From NCBI GenBank assembly GCA_027563935.2, contig CM050454.1, forward strand, positions 8,460,001 through 8,524,000: a DNA stretch of 64,000 bases, written 5' to 3'. The translations under genes and the position numbers were made by a program. The notes under the pieces were generated by a model. That model was not told the origin of the DNA and ran no database searches. It saw nothing but the letters and a program-made list of their open reading frames with translations. Source of the stretch: Costus lasius (lineage: Eukaryota > Streptophyta > Magnoliopsida > Zingiberales > Costaceae). Position 1 is the first letter of the stretch, and each line of letters begins with the position of its first letter. Positions 35,521 to 46,942 of this stretch are shown in pieces.

Positions 35521-36035
35521 CCTTCCGTGAGCTCTATCATGGACATGAGTGTAGATGGACATGAGTGTAGGGTTATCCAGACCTCACTTCAATGACCCAA
35601 AATGCCATTTCAAAATGCTAGATCACAGCAGTCGCTAAACCCTCATAACGATGATAAAATATAGCTTTCTATTTTCACAAACTAGCTTCGATTCAATCTC
35701 TATTGAATCATTCTTCATGACGAGACCACCTCGTCAATAGGTATGGTAGAGCGATTTGATTATGGCAGTAGCTTCTAAGTCACGGTTTTTCCTCTAATCG
35801 GACTCCTCTTTCTCCTCTGTCACGATCACTCCTTGACCGGACTTCTCCAAGCTTCACTACAGCTTGTCTGTGTTGTAGCTTACTTCTACGCATAACGATA
35901 ATCTATCGTCGGCGACTCTCTCCTACTCTACACACGACGATAATCGACCATCGACAGCTTATTTTCTTCCTTTCTTCGAATGCACTATACTCTCCCTTCT
36001 TTGGACAGCGTTGCCCCCTAGCTCTGATATCACTT

Positions 36036-36306
36036 TGTTAGAAAATGGGGCAGGCACTAGAGAACATGTTATGTATACGAGTGTTTTCCAAATCTTACTT
36101 GATCTATTGAAACTAAGAAAAACTTACATATTTATAGGGATCTTGTGTCCCTTAACCAACCACTAAATTAAATATAGAAAATTAGATAACATGCTAGATG
36201 CATTTGCTTGTAATAATGTCCACAAAATTCAAAGTGTTCAAACATATACTTTTGAAGTTCTCTCGCACCCTTTGACTAAGTAGAATTCAAGTTTAACTTT
36301 TCAACA
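36036..36306 (-). repeat. TRIM-like element, right (5') LTR
   Basis: 271 bp beginning TGTTAGAAAATGGGGCAGGC and ending TTTTCAACA. The primer-site-like TAGCTCTGATATCACTT lies immediately to its left. Confidence 0.92.
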
Positions 36307-36311
36307 CATGG

Positions 36312-36446
36312 ATCACCTGTCTAACAAGTCCAATCATGCCGATCCTATGGCGGAAAATTCTTTAGTCTCTTTATGTTACTGAATCCACCCACTATTGCTT
36401 CCACAGATCGAGAAGAGAGAGCAAGAGTGAGAGAGTCGATCCAAGG
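36312..36446 (+). other. Presumed leader of the FTHFS fragment
   Basis: A leader-like segment rich in GAGA words (GAAGAGAGAGCAAGAGTGAG, about 36410-36429) precedes the ATG at 36447. The TRIM-like element has inserted directly upstream and separated it from 34600-34734, which may have been its promoter. Confidence 0.4.
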
Positions 36447-36864
36447 ATGGGCCCTTCTAAGACAATATGGCATCTAGAGGTTGCGTTGCCAGTGCCGGCC
36501 GACATCAACATCGCAAACTCCGTCGAATCGCTCCCCATTGCCGCCATCGCCAAGGACCTCAACCTCGGAGCCCAGCACTATGACCTCTATGGCAAATACA
36601 ATGCCAAGGTTCGGATATCCTATTCGATTCGTTAAGACTTTGGCGGGCTCGATGATTCAAGTGGGGGGCTTTTCTTTGTTAATTTCCGTGCGGTGTTTTT
36701 GTTCTCCCTAGTAGGTGCTATTGTCAGTGTTAGATGAGCTGAAGGGATCAGACGAAGGATATTACGTGGTGGTCAATGGGATCACACCGACGCCACTTGG
36801 AGAAGGGAAGTCGACTACCACAGTAGGGCTCTACCAAGCGCTGGGAGCTTTCCTTGACAAAAAG
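36447..36864 (+). pseudogene. 10-formyl-tetrahydrofolate synthetase, 5' fragment (two exons)
   Basis: The cytosolic enzyme joins formate to tetrahydrofolate using ATP and is about 635 residues long. Only its first ~104 residues are here: exon 1 36447-36608 (to KYNAKV) and exon 2 36715-36864, with GT-AG boundaries in phase. Recognisable blocks are [52 protein letters not shown] (the P-loop) and [10 protein letters not shown]. The next expected block (CIRQPSQGP) is not found downstream. The retained intron argues for a DNA-level duplication rather than retroposition. Residue changes such as GLYQALG for GLCQALG suggest drift. Confidence 0.88.
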
Positions 36865-37312
36865 GTGATGCCTTGGATCTATACCTGTTGCACGTATCTG
36901 ATGTCTTGGCCGTTGATGCAGAGACATGGGCAAGAGGGAGTGAGAGGGATGAATGGGAGTGTTGGAGGCCGAGGGAGGAGATCTGGTGCCTGCGACGGAC
37001 ACTGACTAGCCCGAGTGGGCATATCACCAATTTTTCAATAACAACCTCGTCATTCTTTCTTCTTTTCCGGCTCAAGTCCAAGTCGACTCGACCAACCCTA
37101 TTTTGAAAAGTAAAAAAACTCGGTTTGAACTCATGGATCATTTTTCATCCTAGTTTGGTGAACTGATCCAACCTACGGTTCATGTAGAAGGATGAGAAAC
37201 TTGAGAGGAATGGATTTTTTAGAAGGATTGAGAAATTTGAGAGGAAAAAAAAATGGAAAAGAAAATATTTAGTAAAATTTTTCTTTGTGTTTATTTGTGA
37301 GGAAAATAAGAA

Positions 37313-37363
<51 letters not shown>

Positions 37364-37616
37364 TTCTTTCTTATGTCCACGTCAGTTGCTTTTTCTGTCT
37401 GATTTGGACGGATTAAAAATAAGGGAGTGATTCATTTTTCTTAATAAAAGAAGAATTTTATTAAAGTCCATCCCTCTTGAAATCCCTCCTAGTAAACAGA
37501 CCCAACCCAAGCGATCCAACTCAATCATGGCCAGAGCAAACTGGCAAATTCCATCCCATTGACGAAGGAATATTAAAGAAACCCCAACCTTGACAAACCT
37601 CTTGCGGCTGTTGTGG
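36865..37616. other. Non-coding DNA with an (AT)n tract and a decayed MITE-like end
   Basis: The beginning is probably FTHFS intron sequence. An (AT)n microsatellite occupies about 37317-37359. The surrounding DNA ends near 37495 with CCTAGTAAACAGACCCAA, resembling a Harbinger right end, but no left end was found. Bases 37510-37616 are unassigned. Confidence 0.5.
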
Positions 37617-37843
37617 AGTTTTACATTGGCGAGGAGGTGATGAGTCGCAGGATACTAAACGATGCACTACGGTCGATGGTGAACGCTGAGAGGAGGGGGA
37701 AGGCCACTGTGAACCTCCAACCTATCTCCACAGTTATGGTCTCATTACTTAAGATCATGAAAGATCAGGGTCCTCTTTCGTCCTCGTTCTCACTTCCATC
37801 CTCTCATTTGTTACTTCGGCTATAAATTTTTTGTCCTTCTTCT
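37617..37843 (+). pseudogene. Second copy of RPS15A exon 1 with the start of intron 1
   Basis: The copy begins TTTTACATTGGCGAGGAGG, exactly where the RPS15A exon begins after its leader intron. It continues through the 43-codon coding exon (ATG 37635; frame MSRRILNDALRS) to a preserved donor AGG|GTCC at about 37764. It then matches about 80 bases of intron before gypsy pol sequence takes over. The coding part differs from the intact gene by about one base in ten, mostly at third positions, so the duplicate is old and kept its frame for some time. No exon 2 or 3 follows in this window. Confidence 0.85.
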
Positions 37844-38458
37844 TTAGAGGCCGAGGGAGAACCATCTATACTTGCATCTAGTGAAATGTGATTTCGCCAT
37901 AGAGGAGATCGCCTTCTTGGGCCACATAGTTGACAGGGGTCGGGTACTCATGAACTCGGCCAAGGTATGCGCTATCGCCAATTGGGCGGTTCCTCGGACA
38001 CAAATGGAGTTGCGGTTCTTTCTTGGGGTCACGAATTTCTACTGGCGCTTCATCATGGGATACTCGAAGGTCTCCTCACCCCTCTTCGACCTACTCAGGC
38101 ATATGGAGTCCTAGAGGTGGGGTGCGGAGGAGCAGTCGGCTTTCTGCGAGTTGAAGTAGAGATTGATGATGGAGCCTATCTTGGCACTCCCTGATTTTCG
38201 ATGCCCATTTGAGATGCACACCGACGCATCGGATAGGGAGATAGAGGGTGTTTTGGTGTAGGACGACCACCAAGTAGCCTACGATAGCTGGAAGCTGAAT
38301 CTAGGTGATCAACGATATACGGTACATGAGAAAGAGATGTTGGCGGTTCTTCACTATTTGAGGGTGTGGCATGTCTATGTGTTGGGAGAGGCCTTCGTGG
38401 TGCGCACCGACAACTTACCCAACACTTTCTTCGCCACCCAGCTGAGGCTGTCGGCTTG
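37844..38458 (+). pseudogene. Gypsy pol remnant, RT thumb and RNase H (left part)
   Basis: Frames at 37872-38114 and 38190-38458 give RT connection and RNase H blocks (IAFLGHIVDRG, RFFLGVTNFYWRF, FEMHTDASD, YTVHEKEMLAVLHYL, VRTDNLPNTFF). There are stops at 38112 and about 38260. It is cut at the TSD GCTTG (38454-38458) by the Athila-type element and resumes at 46943. The RT catalytic part and everything upstream are missing. Confidence 0.85.
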
Positions 38459-40506
38459 TGTTGACACAGATATATGTAGAGTTTTACATGTCAATTTACT
38501 TATAGAATTATGCCTATTTCACGACTTTAAGCCTTACAAATTGCCTTTATTTGGATACATCTATGGAATCTACACCTGTTTCGGTATTTTCACGTTTTCA
38601 GGTCAAAACGACTACAAAGAGAATAGATTCTGGCACTTTTGTAGCAGAGGGTCTCGTCCTAACCCAAGATGATCCAAAATGGAAGATTTCAGAGTTATCA
38701 GTCCTCTGTTGGAAATCACGATCGGGTCCTGATCAAAATCATGCCCGTGATCATCGTTATGCCTGAAGCTGAAACTGACAAATCACGACCGGGTCACGAC
38801 CAAATTCTCGCCCGAGATCGCGGACCCGCCTGTTACGAAATAGTCGTTTGCTTCCGTATTTCTTTGATCTAACCTAAGGGGAGGCTCAGGGGCATTGAGG
38901 ACCATTCTCCCCCGTTGACAAAGAAGACGAGGAGCAGCTTTTAGTAGCGGATTTGGTCACGAGATGATGATTTCATGCAAAACAGTGGCTGGCGGCGCTG
39001 CAGGGCATGGAGGCTGGCGGAAAGCTTCTTTCGGCTGAGCAGAGACAGCGGCTGCAACCCTTTTTACAAGGTATGGGAAGGAGAAAAAGGGGCAGAGAAG
39101 AGAGGAATAAAAGGAGGGGGGAAGGCATCGTTCAAGAGAGCTCTCGCGCATAAGGAAAAATCAATAGGAGGAGAGTTCGGCAGAAGAGGGATCACGAGAG
39201 GAGGAGCTGTTCTTGTGGAGAGGAGAAGAGAAGCTGCACACCTGCAACCCTTTGAAAACCTCCTGTTGCGTAAGCTTCTTAGAAACATACCTGTAATACC
39301 TAGCATCCATATTTGAGTTGCTGCATCTATTGTAAGATCTTAATAGAACGTTGCATGATCTATTTTTTTCCTTTGCAACTCTTGCGCAGAACTTGTTATC
39401 ACGCATGATGTTCATGGCTGAATACATTGTCTATGTTGTTACTATGAACATGATAGGATAAACACTAAATCAGGATGTGGGGTAGCCCTTGACGATTTAC
39501 TAGTTGTGATAGTTAAGTTTATTAGCCAAAGTCCTTGCTTGGCCTTGTGTGTGTGCATTGCCTGCTTATCCGGAAAGATATGCTCGTACCTCTAATCCTT
39601 CGGATGAGGTTTGTAAATCATCTTTTCTAGGAGTTTACTCGCTTGCATAGCTGTACTTACCCATATGATTAAAGGAAAGCATCATCCGGAAAGGTATGCT
39701 TGAGCCTTAAGTCGCAAAGGTGAGGTTCGTTAATCAGATCTAGAGGAGAAAACTTGCCTGCGGGTCAGTACTCACCTAGGAAATCACCAAGGTGAGGTTT
39801 GTAAATCAGATCTTAGGGAGAAAAACTCGCTCGCAGACCTGTACTTGCTCGTGAGATTTAGGGAGCTTCAGACGTTGCGGAGAGCCTCTTGTCTGACCGC
39901 GCATCAAACCCATTAGGCTGAGGGTTTATCCATTTCGTTGGTGTGCTATGCCTACACTACCCGAATGGGAGTGTTTGAGCCTTTAAATCGCCTTGAGTGA
40001 GGTTGTTAATCAGCATCTTTAGGAGTTTTTACTCGCTTGTGGATCTGTACTTACTTGAGGGGATTGTAAGGAGCTCAGACGCGTCGGAGAGACTCTAGTC
40101 CGACCACGCGTCAGAACCCTACGGATTGGACCAATAACCGAATCTGTGTGAACAGACGAGATTATTGGAGGGGAGCTACCTACGTGACAAGGAAGCCGTG
40201 CCCCCTTGAACTAAACAGGACATCAGCAGTAGAGTTTAACTATTCAACTATAAGGAGTCAAAGTGGTGAACCCATATCCTGATACAACTCCTCATTAGAA
40301 TCCTCTCGTGTTATTTCCTCTGTTTATATTCCTACACTTTTAATTATTTCGTTATCTTTAAAACTTCACCAATTCTGACATCATCTAGCTAGTCATTTCG
40401 AGATCTGTCGGTATTTGCCCATTAGTCCCTGTGAGATCGATATTTTATTACTTCGATAGACCCGTGCACTTGCGGGAAACGTCTACTATATTCGTGGGCG
40501 CTATCA
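38459..40506 (+). repeat. Athila-type 5' LTR, 2.05 kb
   Basis: TGTTGACACAG to GGCGCTATCA. It contains degenerate internal repeats of about 80 bp around 39590-40040 (GAGGTTTGTAAATCAGATCT, then ACTCGCTTGC-like words). It matches 45237-46937 closely. Confidence 0.9.
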
Positions 40507-40663
40507 AGTTTTTGGCGCCGTTGTCGGGGACTAATTTTGGCAATATTGACTAGATTAAGAAGTTATTAGACTAGACATTTTTAGTTTATTAACATACTTT
40601 CTTTTACTTCATTTTACACTTTTCTTGATTTAACGATACATTTGTCTGTTACCATTTTAGTTT

Positions 40664-41866
40664 ATGCGTAAAACTCCGCGACCGGAACCTGCAATACCAT
40701 TTGATTCGGAAATTGAAAGAACGTTCCGTAGTCGCAAAAATATTCAGAAATATCAACCCAAGAAGAATTCGCAAATATCAATCATGGACGGTAACAAGTC
40801 ACTTTGAGACTTCGCTTCACCGAATGTTCAAGGACTGCATTCTAGTATTGCACGTCCACCAATAGAAGCGAATAATTTTGAGATAAAACCGTCACTTCTG
40901 TCAATGTTACAACAAAACCAATTCGGTGGATCACCGACCGAAGATCCAAACATGCATTTATCTGTTTTTCTTGAATACTGTGACACTCTTAAAATGAATG
41001 GTGTAACCACTAACGCTCTGCGGCTACGACTTTTTCCTTTTTCACTTAGAGACAGGGCGTGAGCTTGGTTACATTCATTACCATCTTGATCCATTACCAC
41101 ATGAGAACAACTCTCACATGCTTTCCTTGCAAAATACTTTCCTCCGAGCAAAACCGCGCAACTGAGAAACCAGATTACCAATTTCTTTCAAAGAGAAGGC
41201 GAATCATTATATGAGGCATGAGACCGCTTCAAGGAATTGCAGCGGATGTGTCCTCACCACGGCCTCGAGAAATGGGTACTGGTACATACATTTTATAATG
41301 GCTTGCTTTATAACACTCGTCTTACTGTTGATGCAGCCGCTGGAGGAGCTCTCATCAACAAGGCTGTCGATGAAGCCTACAATTTGATTAAAGAAATAGC
41401 GCTCAATCACTACCAATGGTCTGGCGAAAGAGGTACTTCATCTCGACAAGCCGGTAAGTATGAACTTGACGCTCTTAGTTCTCTTGTTGCAAAAGTGGAT
41501 TCGTTATCTTATAAGCTTTACTCTATGAACATGCGTCATAATGTTTCTAATTCTGCTATGTGTGAAATTTGTGGAGTGGAAGGTCACTTTTCTGACACCT
41601 GTCAATTAGGAAATATGGTATCACAAGACCCTCCACCTGCTCTTGTAAATGCTGTAGGGAACTTTAACTCGAGGGTCCAAAATAACCCTTATTCTAATAC
41701 CTACAACCCTAGGTGGAAGAATCATCCCAACTTTTCCTATAGAAACAACAATGCAGCTCAACCATCAAACTATAGGCAACCCCTTGGATTTCATTTGTCT
41801 AATACCGGGTATCCGCCTAAACAATTTGACCAGCCACCACAACCAAGCACCAACACAATACCATAG
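40664..41866 (+). pseudogene. Athila-type gag, with stops
   Basis: The frame starts MRKTPRPEPAIPF at 40664. It has internal stops near 40806, 41060, 41088, 41162 and 41219, and is open from 41237 to 41866. Core gag words include NQFGGSPTEDPNMHL, KYFPPSKTAQLRNQI and FKELQRMCPHHGLEKW. One CCHC-type knuckle, CEICGVEGHFSDTC, lies at about 41572. The C-terminal part is rich in Asn, Pro and Tyr. Several stops are TGA or TAG at probable Trp/Arg codons, as expected from C-to-T decay. Confidence 0.85.
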
Positions 41867-42427
41867 GAACAAACTTTCGAATCGCGCTTTGACAGCTTCG
41901 TGTCAGCGCAAACAAAAGTAATGGATTGTGTGTTAGAGGCAATCAAAAACCTAACCACAAACCAGAAGATAATAGAAAACTAAATAGCCCAACAGGCTAG
42001 TACATCTACTAGACCGCCGGGCAGATTACCTGGATAGCCTGAGACGAATCCCAAAGAACATTGCAATGCCATTACCACACGTAGTGGCAAGCAACTTGAG
42101 GAACCAGAAATGCCCAAGGATGACTATTGCGAGAATGAGACCAGAACCCCTGAATCTGAAGAACCAAATGAACCTATTGAGAGTAAACCACAAACGAAAG
42201 AAACAGAACCTGTTTATGTGCCTCCACCACCTTACAAACCACCAATTCCATTTCCCTAGAGGTTGGCAAAAGCAAAACTCGATCATCAATTCGGTAAATT
42301 TTTAGAAACTTTGAAGAAACTGTATATTAACATACTATTTACCGATGCTTTATCACAAATGTCATCCTATGCTAAGTTTTTGAAGGAGATCCTATCTAAT
42401 AAAAGAAAAATGGAATAACACGGCACA

Positions 42428-42811
42428 GTGGCGTTAACTGAGGAATGCAGCGCAATCATCCAAAATAAGTTACCGCCAAAGTTGAATGATCCAGGTAGCT
42501 TTACCATTCAATGCCTGATCGGAGACACACCTTTTGACCGCGCTTTATGCGATCTTGGAGCCAGCATAAGTCTGATGCCATTCTCCCTTTGCAAGAAACT
42601 GGATATCGGAGACTTGAAGCCGATGAACATCTCTTTGCAATTGGCAGACTATTCCGTACGACATCCGGTAGGAATTCTAGAGGATGTGCCAATAAAGGTC
42701 GGTAAATTTTTTATTCCAGCTGATTTTGTTGTACTTGAGATGAAAGAAGACTCCAAACTTCCTATTATATTGGGCAGACCATTTTTGGCTACTAACACTG
42801 CGCGTAGGTGA
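42428..42811 (+). pseudogene. Athila-type protease segment
   Basis: A 127-codon frame holds the retropepsin active site as ALCDLGASISLMP (D-L-G-A-S, the usual Athila form) and the flap-side words LPIILGRPFLAT. It starts in a linker after gag stops and ends at a frameshift/stop at 42811. The following 42830-43330 continues the linker between protease and RT. Confidence 0.8.
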
Positions 42812-43340
42812 AGACACGGTTGAATTTGATATTACCGAGAGCTTAAAGAAACCTCTTTTTGCATATTCCTGCTATAGTATCGGAGTCGTCGACAATGAGT
42901 TTGACCCGTCTTACATCCCTCGGACAAACATCGACCCTCTCGAAATTTGCCTGCTGGGTGATTATGACGAAGAGCAGGAAGAAGAAGTCCGTGCCTATGC
43001 TGATATTCTTGACTCAAGCACCGCGGTTGAACCAGATGTAGAAAAACTTGAGGAATCAGTTACACCGAATTCTGAGGTATGTAAACAACTTAACTTAGAG
43101 CTCAAATCCTTACCGAGCAACCTCAGGTATGAATTTTTGGGTGAGAATTCTACTTATCCTGTCATTATAGCAAATCATCTTGATTCAGAGCAAACGAGCC
43201 TTCTCCTAGATAAGCTTCGACAATATAAGAAGGTAATTGGGTACACTTTGGATGATATAAAAGGTATTAACCCTTCTTTATGCATGCACAGGATACACCT
43301 CGAAGAGGACAGCAAACCATCTATCGAATACTAGAGACGT

Positions 43341-44590
43341 TTGAACCTGAATTTGAAAGAGGTGGTTAAGAAAGAAATTTTGAAGCTATTAGATGCTGGG
43401 GTCATCTACCCCATTTCGGATAGGCAATGGGTAAGTCCTGTACATGTGGTACCAAAGAAAGGAGGAGTGACGGTGGTAAAGAACGAAAATAACGAATTGA
43501 TCCCGCAAAGAACCGTTACCGGGTGGCGCATGTGTATCGACTATCGGAAACTAAACAAGACCACTCGCAAGGACCATTTTCCTCTTCCCTTTATTAACCA
43601 AATGCTTGAAAGATTAGCCACTAACTCTTATTTTTGTTTCTTGGATGGATACTCAGGATTTTTCCAAATACCGATACATCCAGATGACCAAGAGAAGACC
43701 ACGTTCACATGCCCCTTCGGTACTTTCGCTTATCGGCGTATGCCGTTTGGCTTATGTAATGCACCAGCTACATTCCAGTGATGCATGACGGCTATCTTCT
43801 CCGATCTCATTGAAAACATCATGGATGACTTTTCGGTATATGGGTCCGGTTTTGACTCTTGTCTATCTAATTTGACCCGTGTGTTGCAGCGTTGTGAAGA
43901 GACGAGCCTAGTGTTAAATTGGGAGAAATTCCATTTTATGGTAAAGGAAGGGATCGTTCTTGGTCATTTGATATCGGAGCGCGGTATCGAAGTCGATAAA
44001 GCAAAAATCAGTGTGATAGAGAAAATGCCACCTCCAAACTCCATCAAAGGAATAAGAAGCTTCTTAGGCCATGTAGGCTTTTATAGGCGTTTCATTGAAA
44101 ACTTTTCTAAAATTGCTAGGCCTTTAACATCTTTACTCGCTAAGGATGTTTCATTTGTTTTTGACCAGAACTGTATGGATGCGTTTCAACAATTGAAGAA
44201 AGCGTTGATTTCCACTCCGATAATACAACCTCCGGATTGGTCGCTACCCTTCGAAATTATGTGCGACGCTAGTGACTATGCGGTAGGAGTTGTATTGGGA
44301 CAGCGGAAAAACAACCGAACACATGTCATTTATTACGCCAGCCGAACACTGGATGGAGCACAGAGCAACTATGCCACAACCGAAAAAGAACTTCTAGCTG
44401 TAGTTTTCGCTTTTGATAAATTTCGATTATATCTAGTTAACTCGCATGTTATTGTTTATACAGATCATGCAGCAATATGATATCTCATGACAAAGAAAGA
44501 TGCTAAACCATGGCTAATTAGGTGGATATTGTTATTACAAGAATTTGATGTTGAGATCAAGGATAAAAGGGAACCGATAATTTGGTAGCA
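43341..44590 (+). pseudogene. Athila-type reverse transcriptase and RNase H, with stops
   Basis: The frame 43341-43781 has GWRMCIDYRKLN, FLDGYSGFFQIPIHP and MPFGLCNAPATFQ. After a stop at 43781, 43785-44480 continues with MDDFSVYGSGFD (catalytic DD), FLGHVGFYRRFIENF, then RNase H IMCDASDYAVGVVLG and TTEKELLAVVFAFDKF. It stops at 44478, shortly before a frameshift into the integrase frame near 44575. Confidence 0.88.
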
Positions 44591-45228
44591 GACAATCTCT
44601 CTCGACTGACATCCACCCCCGAGAACAGTTTGGAAGAAGAAATTGACGATACATTCCCGGACGAAAAATTATTAGTGGTCACCGCTGTGAAAGCACCATG
44701 GTATGCCGATCTGGTAAATTACTTGGCAGCCGGGATTATGCCTCCAAAACTCACGTACCAACAGCAAAAGAAGTTCATGTCTATAGCAAAACATTATTAT
44801 TGGGATGAACCACTCTTGTTTAAGTGTTGTGCTGATTGTATCATTCGAAGATGCTTACCGGAAGAAGACATTCCAGATGTCCTATTCCAATGTCATTCTT
44901 CTTCTTATGGAGGGCACTTCAGTGGCAAGAAGACAGCACATAAGGTTCTCCAATGTGGTTTCTTTTGGCCAACTTTATTCAAAGACGCAAGGGACTATGT
45001 ACAGACTTGCGATCGTTGCCAACGGATGGGTGGAATATCAGGAAGGAATGAGATGCCTCTGAATACCATCCTTGAAATCGAGATCTTTGATGTATGGGGA
45101 ATCGACTTTATGGGTCCATTCCCACCTTCTTGTGGTAACAAATTCATCTTAGTTGGAGTTGATTATGTCTCCAAATGGGTAAAAGCCTTGGCTACACCAA
45201 CAAATGACTCCAAGGTGGTCACGAAACG
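44582..45228 (+). pseudogene. Athila-type integrase, truncated
   Basis: The frame opens after VADNLSRL. It has the HHCC zinc-binding region ([18 protein letters not shown] and CDRCQRMGG) and the first catalytic Asp in [12 protein letters not shown]. It ends at [15 protein letters not shown], where LTR sequence begins abruptly. The second catalytic Asp and the Glu are therefore missing. Confidence 0.88.
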
Positions 45229-45236
45229 ACCAAATT

Positions 45237-46937
45237 CTCGCCCGAGATCGCGGACCCACCTGTTACGAAATCGTCATTTTCTTCCGTATTTCTTTGATCT
45301 AACCTAAGGGGAGGCTCAGGAGCATTGAGGACCATTCTCCCCCGTTGACAAAGAAGGTGAGGAGCAGCTTTTGGCAGCGGATTTGGTCACGAGATGATGA
45401 TTTCATGCAAAACAGTGGCTGGCGGCACTGCAGGGCATGGAGGCTGGTGGAAAGCTTCTTTCGGCTGAGTAGAGACAGCGGCTGCAGCCCTTTTTACAGG
45501 GTATGGGAAGAAGAAAAAGGGGTAGGGAAGAGAGGAATAAAAGGAGGGGGGAAGGCATCGTTCAAGAGAGCTCTCGCGCATAAGGAAAAATCAATAGGAG
45601 GAGAGTTCGGCAGAAGATGGATCACGAGAGGAGGAGCTGTTCTTGCGGAGAGGAGAAGAGAAGCTGCGCACCTGCAACCCTTTAAAAACCTCCTGTTGCG
45701 TAAGCTTCTTAGAAACATACCTGTAATACCTAGCATCCATATTTGAATTGCTACATCTATTGTAAGATCTTAATAGAACGTTGCATGATCTATTTTTTTT
45801 CCTTTGCAACTCTTGCGCAGAACTTGTTATCACGCATGATGTTCATGGCTGAATACATTGTCTATGTTGTTACTATGAACATGATAGGCTAAACATTAAA
45901 TCAGGATGTGGGGTAGCCCTTGACGATTTACTAGTTGTGATAGTTAAGTTTATTAGCCAAAGTCCTTGCTTGGCCTTGTGTGTGTGCATTGCCTGCTTAC
46001 TCGGAAAGATATGCTCGTACCTCTAATCCTTCGGATGAGGTTTGTAAATCAGCTTTTCTAAGAGTTTACTCGCTTGCATAGCTGTACTTACCCGTATGAT
46101 TAAAAGAAAGCATCATCCGGAAAGGTATGCTTGAGCCTTAAGTCGCAAAGGTGAGGTTCGTTAATCAGATCTAGAAGAGAAAACTTGCCTGCGGGTCTGT
46201 ACTCACCTAGGAAATCACCTAGGTGATGTTTGTAAATCAGATCTTAGGGAGAAAAACTTGCTCGCAGACCTGTACTTGCTCGCGAGATTTAGGGAGCTTC
46301 AGACGTTGCGGAGAGCCTCTTGTCCGACCGCGCGTCAGATCCATTAGGCTGAGGGTTTATCCATTTCGTTGGTGTGCTATACCTACACTACCCGAATGGG
46401 AGTGTTTGATCCTTTAAATCGCCTTGAGTGAGGTTGTTAATTAGCATCTCTAGGAGTTTTTACTCGCTTGTGGATCTGTATTTACTTGAGGGGATTGTAA
46501 GGAGCTCAGACGCGTCAGAGAGACTCTAGTCCGACCACGCGTCAGAACCCTACGGATTGGACCAATAACCGAATCTGTGTGAATAGACAAGATTATTGGA
46601 GGGGAGATACCTACGTGACAAGGAAGCTGTGCCCCCTTGAACTAGACAGGACATCGGCAGTAGAGTTTAACTATTCAACTGTAAGGAGTCAAAGTGGTGA
46701 ACCCATATCATGATACATCTCCTCATTAGAATCCTCTCGTGTGATTTCCTCTGTTTACATTCCTGCACTTTTAATTATTTCATTATCTTTAAAACTTCAC
46801 CAATTCCGACATCGTCTAGCTAGTCATTTCGAGATCTGTCGGTATTTGCCCATTAGTCCCTGTGGGATCGATATTTTATTACTTTGATAGACTCATGCGC
46901 TTGCTGGAAATGCCTACTATATCTGTGGGCGCTATCA
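45237..46937 (+). repeat. Athila-type 3' LTR, truncated at its 5' end
   Basis: It aligns with 38797-40506. The first 338 bp of the LTR are absent. The breakpoint shows short shared sequence (GTCACGA) between integrase and LTR, as after illegitimate recombination. By eye it differs from the 5' LTR by about three bases per hundred. Confidence 0.9.
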
Positions 46938-46942
46938 GCTTG

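Larger units (their letters stand above)
34735..36306 (-). mobile_element. TRIM-like LTR retrotransposon, 1.57 kb, with captured host sequence
   Basis: CATGG is duplicated at 34730-34734 and 36307-36311. LTRs of 264 and 271 bp run TGTTAGAAAATGG...TTTTCAACA. Beside the right LTR, TAGCTCTGATATCACTT is the reverse of a primer site for initiator-methionine tRNA (TGGTATCAGAGC-like), so the element reads on the minus strand. No gag or pol is present. The interior encodes part of an FKBP53-like protein in the same orientation. It must move with enzymes supplied by another element. Confidence 0.9.
38459..46937 (+). mobile_element. Athila-type Ty3/gypsy element, 8.5 kb, duplication GCTTG
   Basis: GCTTG flanks both ends (38454-38458 and 46938-46942). 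The long LTRs start TGTTGACAC and end GGCGCTATCA. The primer site TGGCGCCGTTGTCGGGGA at 40513-40530 is the form typical of Athila elements. The order is gag, protease, RT/RNase H and integrase. A deletion has removed the integrase C-terminus, any 3' (env-like) region and the first ~338 bp of the 3' LTR; the join is at about 45230. Stops interrupt gag and pol, so it is not autonomous. Confidence 0.93.

Noticed and set aside
35296..35595. 99-codon + strand frame
   Set aside because: Antisense shadow of the captured FKBP53-like fragment.
37317..37359. (AT)n tract as a regulatory or origin element
   Set aside because: A plain microsatellite; nothing around it supports a function.
43341..45228. 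Reverse transcriptase fragments considered as endogenous pararetrovirus
   Set aside because: Integrase, LTRs, primer sites and target duplications accompany them, and no movement or coat protein blocks are seen; they are LTR retrotransposons.
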